From positions 1 through 10,240 of the forward strand of contig JANXXY010000032.1 in the NCBI GenBank assembly GCA_025350365.1: a stretch of 10,240 bases of DNA, given 5' to 3'. Shown piece after piece: positions 7,343 through 10,240 of this stretch. The notes beneath the pieces were generated by a model that had not been told where the DNA came from, ran no database searches, and worked only from the letters and a program-made list of their open reading frames with translations. Numbering within the stretch: position 1 is the stretch's first letter; every line of letters starts with the position of its first letter. Source of the DNA: Bacteroidales bacterium. Its GTDB lineage: Bacteria; Bacteroidota; Bacteroidia; Bacteroidales; JAAUTT01. The position numbers and the translations under genes are program-made.

Positions 7343-8341
7343 ATGGATGCCGGACTTAAACATCAATTATCGAATCTAACAGATAGAGAAAAAGTTAAAT
7401 TCAACAGACAACTTTTGATCTATCTGTTGTTTTTAGTTGTGTCTATTATTTTTTGGTATCTAAACGCCCTAAGTAAGGAATATACCACAATTATTAACTA
7501 TCCGGTTAAATATGAGGACTTTCCCAAAGGCAAAGTTCTTGTTTCAGATCTTCCCGAAAAGCTTGAAATAAAAGTAAAGGGATTTGGGTTTACAATCCTT
7601 AGATCCAAACTTACGTCATACATTAAACCGATTATACTGCCGATAAACATTTTCAGGCTTGATATTCAACGAAAAGATAATCAGTACATATATTATCTTT
7701 TAAGCCGATATACTAAGGAATGGATTGGCAACCAATTAGGTAGTGAACTACAATTAGTTTCATTATTGCCTGATACCCTGTTTTTCAAATTTACCGATGT
7801 TATTGATAAAAAAATACCTGTACAGCTAGTGTCAAAACTTCATTTTGCTAAACAATTCATGCAAAATGGAAAAATTTTGATACAGCCTGATAGTATTGTT
7901 GTTAGTGGCCCGCAAGTAATATTGGATACCTTAAAAGTTATTTCCACATACAAATTAGAACTAAAAGGCATTAAGGATACTATAACCAAAGAGGTTAACC
8001 TTTTTCCGATACCAAAAATATCATACAACAAAAAAAATGTTTCTATAACAATACCGGCTGTTAAGTATACTGAAATGGTTTTAAATATTCCTATTGAATC
8101 AGTGAATGTGCCTGACAGCCTGAAGTTAAAAACCTTTCCTGCATATATATCTCTTTCCTGTTGGGTTGGTATTTCGGATTATGACAAAATGACACCTTTT
8201 ATGTTTAGAGCAAGTGTTGATTATAAAATATTGAAAAATAATCCTTCAAATAAAGTTAAGATCAACCTGACGAAGATTCCTCCCATGGTGATAAACATTA
8301 CTTATCATCCCAAAAGCGTTGAATATATCATCGAAAAATGA
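7343..8341 (+). CDS. YbbR/CdaR-like membrane-anchored protein
   Basis: This 332-residue protein has one N-terminal membrane helix (about 24-41, LLIYLLFLVVSIIFWYLNAL), followed by an all-beta-looking extracytoplasmic region. Repeated strands such as NYPVKYEDFPKGKVLVSDLP, KIPVQLVSKL, ILIQPDSIVVSGP and LNIPIESVNVPDSLKLKTFP are typical of YbbR-like repeats. In Firmicutes the YbbR protein CdaR binds and regulates the diadenylate cyclase CdaA. In Bacteroidota proteins of this shape occur next to yajC and coaE, but no cyclase gene is visible here, so a c-di-AMP role is only inferred. The gene begins 35 bp after yajC and its stop overlaps the coaE start by 4 bp. Confidence 0.8.
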   Translation: MDAGLKHQLSNLTDREKVKFNRQLLIYLLFLVVSIIFWYLNALSKEYTTIINYPVKYEDFPKGKVLVSDLPEKLEIKVKGFGFTILRSKLTSYIKPIILPINIFRLDIQRKDNQYIYYLLSRYTKEWIGNQLGSELQLVSLLPDTLFFKFTDVIDKKIPVQLVSKLHFAKQFMQNGKILIQPDSIVVSGPQVILDTLKVISTYKLELKGIKDTITKEVNLFPIPKISYNKKNVSITIPAVKYTEMVLNIPIESVNVPDSLKLKTFPAYISLSCWVGISDYDKMTPFMFRASVDYKILKNNPSNKVKINLTKIPPMVINITYHPKSVEYIIEK

Positions 8342-8928
8342 TTAAAGTTGGTATTACCGGAGGAATTGGAAGTGGAAAAACCACCGTTTGCGAAATATTT
8401 ATTCGACTTGGTATTAGCCTATATAATGCTGATAGCAAGGCAAAATGGTTAATGAACAATAATGAAAATATAAAACTACAACTTATAGAGCGTTGGGGAA
8501 GTCAATTATATAAAAACAATCAACTTGACCGATTATTCCTTGCCGAAATAATTTTTGCTGATAAAAAAGCTCTTGAATATGTAAATTCTATTGTACATCC
8601 TGCAGTAAATACTGATTTTAAAAAATGGAGTTTATTGCTTACAAATGAAGAATATGTTATCGAAGAGTCGGCTCTTCTATTCGAAAGCAAGGCATTTAAC
8701 AATATGGATGTGACGGTTACTGTTTATTCACCTGAAAATATAAGGATTGAAAGGGTAATTAAACGTGATAAGGTATCAAGAGAACAGGTTATTAACAGAA
8801 TAAATAATCAACTATCCGACCAGGAAAAGGTAAAACGGTCGGAATTTGTAATATATAACAATGAAAAACAAAGTCTTTTGGAACAAGTATTAAATTTACA
8901 TAACGAATTAATTTCGAGAAGTATATAG
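8338..8928 (+). CDS. coaE: Dephospho-CoA kinase
   Basis: CoaE phosphorylates the 3'-hydroxyl of dephospho-CoA with ATP, the last step of coenzyme A synthesis, in the cytoplasm. The 196-residue length is typical. The P-loop GGIGSGKTT lies at residues 8-16. NADSKAK (about 30-36) is the substrate-binding region corresponding to the DAD motif. IVHPAV is the family's HP motif, at about residue 85. The lid region is RVIKRDKVSREQVINRINNQLS at about 138-159, followed by the adenine-site strand FVIYNN. The start overlaps the preceding YbbR-like gene by ATGA, and the stop is separated by one base from the next gene, so it sits inside a coupled unit. Confidence 0.96.
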   Translation: MIKVGITGGIGSGKTTVCEIFIRLGISLYNADSKAKWLMNNNENIKLQLIERWGSQLYKNNQLDRLFLAEIIFADKKALEYVNSIVHPAVNTDFKKWSLLLTNEEYVIEESALLFESKAFNNMDVTVTVYSPENIRIERVIKRDKVSREQVINRINNQLSDQEKVKRSEFVIYNNEKQSLLEQVLNLHNELISRSI

Positions 8929-8929
8929 T

Positions 8930-9646
8930 ATGGGTAAATTTGTAAAATGGATTGGCGGCGGCCTTGGTTGGGCATTTTTTGGACCAGTAGGCGGTATGTT
9001 TGGATTTTTACTAGGTACCATGGTCGATAGTGTCGAATCCGTGCAAACTGCATCGGGAAAAACAACTGCCGGAGATTATGCTATGAGCTTATTGGTTCTG
9101 GTAGCTGCAATGATGAAGGCAGACGGTAAGGTAGTAAAGGCAGAACTTGATTATGTTAAAAAATTTCTGGTTCAAAATTTTGGCACTGAAGGTGCACATG
9201 AAGCTCTGCAACTATTGCGCGACTTATTGAAGCAGGAAATACCGGTTGAAGATGTTTGCGATCAAATCTCAGCACATGTCGATTATTCATCGCGTCTGCA
9301 ACTTATGCATTTTCTGTTTGGCCTTGCTAATTCAGATGGGCGGATTGATATAGCCGAAGAGCGACTTCTGGAACTTATTTCTTATAAAATGGGAATTACA
9401 TCGAAGGATAAAGAATCCCTTCGATCGATGTTCAAAAATACAATCGAAGATTATTATAAAATATTGGAAATTGAAAGTACATCCACTGACGATGATATAA
9501 AAAAATCTTATAGGTCTATGGCAATGAAATATCATCCTGACAAAGTTGCTTATCTGGGTGATGATGTTAAAAATGCTGCGAATGAAAAGTTTCAAAAGCT
9601 TAACGAAGCTTACGAAAAAATAAAAAAAGAGCGTGGAATGGCATAG
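8930..9646 (+). CDS. DjlA-like TerB and J-domain co-chaperone
   Basis: The 238 residues fall into three parts. Residues about 8-32 are a glycine-rich membrane segment (WIGGGLGWAFFGPVGG). Residues about 45-165 form a TerB-like helical domain with two acidic signatures, KADGKV (63-68) and NSDGRI (134-139). Residues about 174-236 are a J domain with the HPD motif at 202-204, preceded by DYYKILEI. The order membrane anchor, TerB, C-terminal J domain is that of E. coli DjlA, which faces the cytoplasm and stimulates DnaK. By analogy this protein should recruit DnaK to the inner membrane; its clients are unknown. The J-domain loop after HPD is of normal length. The gene starts one base after the coaE stop, so it is almost certainly co-transcribed. 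Confidence 0.88.
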   Translation: MGKFVKWIGGGLGWAFFGPVGGMFGFLLGTMVDSVESVQTASGKTTAGDYAMSLLVLVAAMMKADGKVVKAELDYVKKFLVQNFGTEGAHEALQLLRDLLKQEIPVEDVCDQISAHVDYSSRLQLMHFLFGLANSDGRIDIAEERLLELISYKMGITSKDKESLRSMFKNTIEDYYKILEIESTSTDDDIKKSYRSMAMKYHPDKVAYLGDDVKNAANEKFQKLNEAYEKIKKERGMA

Positions 9647-9654
9647 AGTTTTCT

Positions 9655-9662
9655 TAGTTTTG
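9655..9662 (+). promoter_or_regulatory. Candidate -7 box before the DUF5606 gene
   Basis: TAGTTTTG matches TAnnTTTG exactly, is followed by CATC, and lies in the short gap 31-38 bp before the ATG at 9693. The matching -33 box is poor (GTGG at 9633-9636). It may give the last gene a promoter of its own in addition to read-through from coaE and the djlA-like gene. Confidence 0.4.
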
Positions 9663-9692
9663 CATCTTTAAATATAAAAAGCTTAAAAATAT

Positions 9693-10133
9693 ATGAGTCT
9701 TAAAGATATATTGGCAATCTCCGGTTATAGCGGATTGTATCGTTTTATTTCGCAAGGTCGTAATGGAGTGATTGTAGAAGGGTTGATTGATAAAAAGCGT
9801 ATGAATGCTACCGGATCGGCAAGGGTTAGCGCTCTTGAAGATATAGCGATTTACACGGATGATAAGGAAGTTCCTCTGAAAGAGATTTTCCGGAAAATTT
9901 ACCAAAAGGAAAATGGAGGTCAAACCATTGATCCAAAATTGGCTACCGATAAATTAAAAAAATATTTCGAAGAAATACTTCCGGAATACGATCGCGAAAA
10001 AGTGTATTCATCTGATATTAAAAAAGTTTTTACCTGGTACAATATACTTCTTGACCTAAAAATGATTGACCTTGAGGAAGATCCAAAAGTTCCTGAAGTC
10101 TTGACGGAAGTTAAGGAAGAAACAAAAGAATAA
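9693..10133 (+). CDS. DUF5606-type conserved protein
   Basis: This 146-residue cytoplasmic protein matches a family I know from Bacteroidota as DUF5606. The opening (LKDILAISGYSGLYRFISQGRNGVIVEGL) and the SARVSALEDIAIYTDD stretch cover residues about 3-57. The second half (about 60-125) is helical, with the VPLKEIFRKIYQ and FTWYNILLDLKMID segments, and the end is a run of acidic and lysine residues. The function is unknown. The domain starts like a small SH3- or Tudor-type barrel, but that is only an impression. It lies 46 bp after the djlA-like gene and just before a strong terminator, so it is the last gene of the unit. Confidence 0.85.
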   Translation: MSLKDILAISGYSGLYRFISQGRNGVIVEGLIDKKRMNATGSARVSALEDIAIYTDDKEVPLKEIFRKIYQKENGGQTIDPKLATDKLKKYFEEILPEYDREKVYSSDIKKVFTWYNILLDLKMIDLEEDPKVPEVLTEVKEETKE

Positions 10134-10149
10134 ACTGACCAATATAAAT

Positions 10150-10181
10150 AAAAAAGCCACTTGGATTCAAGTGGCTTTTTT
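10150..10181. terminator. Strong bidirectional rho-independent terminator
   Basis: GCCACTTG (10156-10163), a GATT loop and CAAGTGGC (10168-10175) form a perfect 8-bp stem. It is extended by AAAAAA (10150-10155) pairing with TTTTTT (10176-10181). The A-tract and T-tract let it work on either strand. It ends the plus-strand cluster 17 bp after the DUF5606-type gene and may also serve a minus-strand gene beyond the right edge. Confidence 0.95.
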
Positions 10182-10240
10182 ATTTTATTTAAAACAGTAA
10201 AGTAATGTTAATCAATGATACAATTTAAAAAATCTAATTA

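Overview
The window looks like chromosomal DNA from an AT-rich member of the Bacteroidota, most likely a Bacteroidales/Marinilabiliales-type organism. The signs are a fused FeoA-FeoB transporter, a NusB of about 317 residues instead of about 140, the gene run nusB / DUF1573 lipoprotein / yajC / YbbR-like / coaE, a DUF5606-type protein found in this phylum, and promoter-like TAnnTTTG boxes with almost no purine-rich ribosome binding sites.

Layout. Positions 1-812 hold no convincing gene. The left half carries short direct repeats and a cluster of four decayed palindromic repeats, and the right half is very AT-rich. From 4164 leftwards (minus strand) runs a three-gene ferrous iron locus: the FeoA-FeoB fusion, a 53-residue cysteine-rich membrane protein of the FeoB-associated type (too short for ordinary ORF cut-offs), and a short TatD-family metal-dependent hydrolase that overlaps it by 11 bp. 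A 361-bp divergent intergenic region (4165-4525) contains a good candidate feo promoter, two related palindromes built on the half-site AAAACAA/TTGTTTT, and a perfect 10-bp inverted repeat.

Rightwards (plus strand) there is a hypothetical 250-residue protein, then nusB, then a tightly packed cluster: DUF1573 lipoprotein, yajC, YbbR/CdaR-like protein, coaE, a membrane-anchored TerB + J-domain (DjlA-like) protein, and a DUF5606-type protein. The cluster ends in a strong bidirectional rho-independent terminator at 10150-10181. Several joints in this cluster are 4-bp ATGA overlaps or 1-bp gaps, so translational coupling is likely.

The genes are mostly housekeeping: iron uptake, transcription antitermination, Sec accessory function, coenzyme A synthesis and chaperone recruitment. 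I see no defence system, mobile element, CRISPR array, tRNA or rRNA. The parts least explained by known families are the repeat-bearing non-coding region at the left end, the structured divergent feo intergenic region, and the hypothetical protein at 4526-5278.
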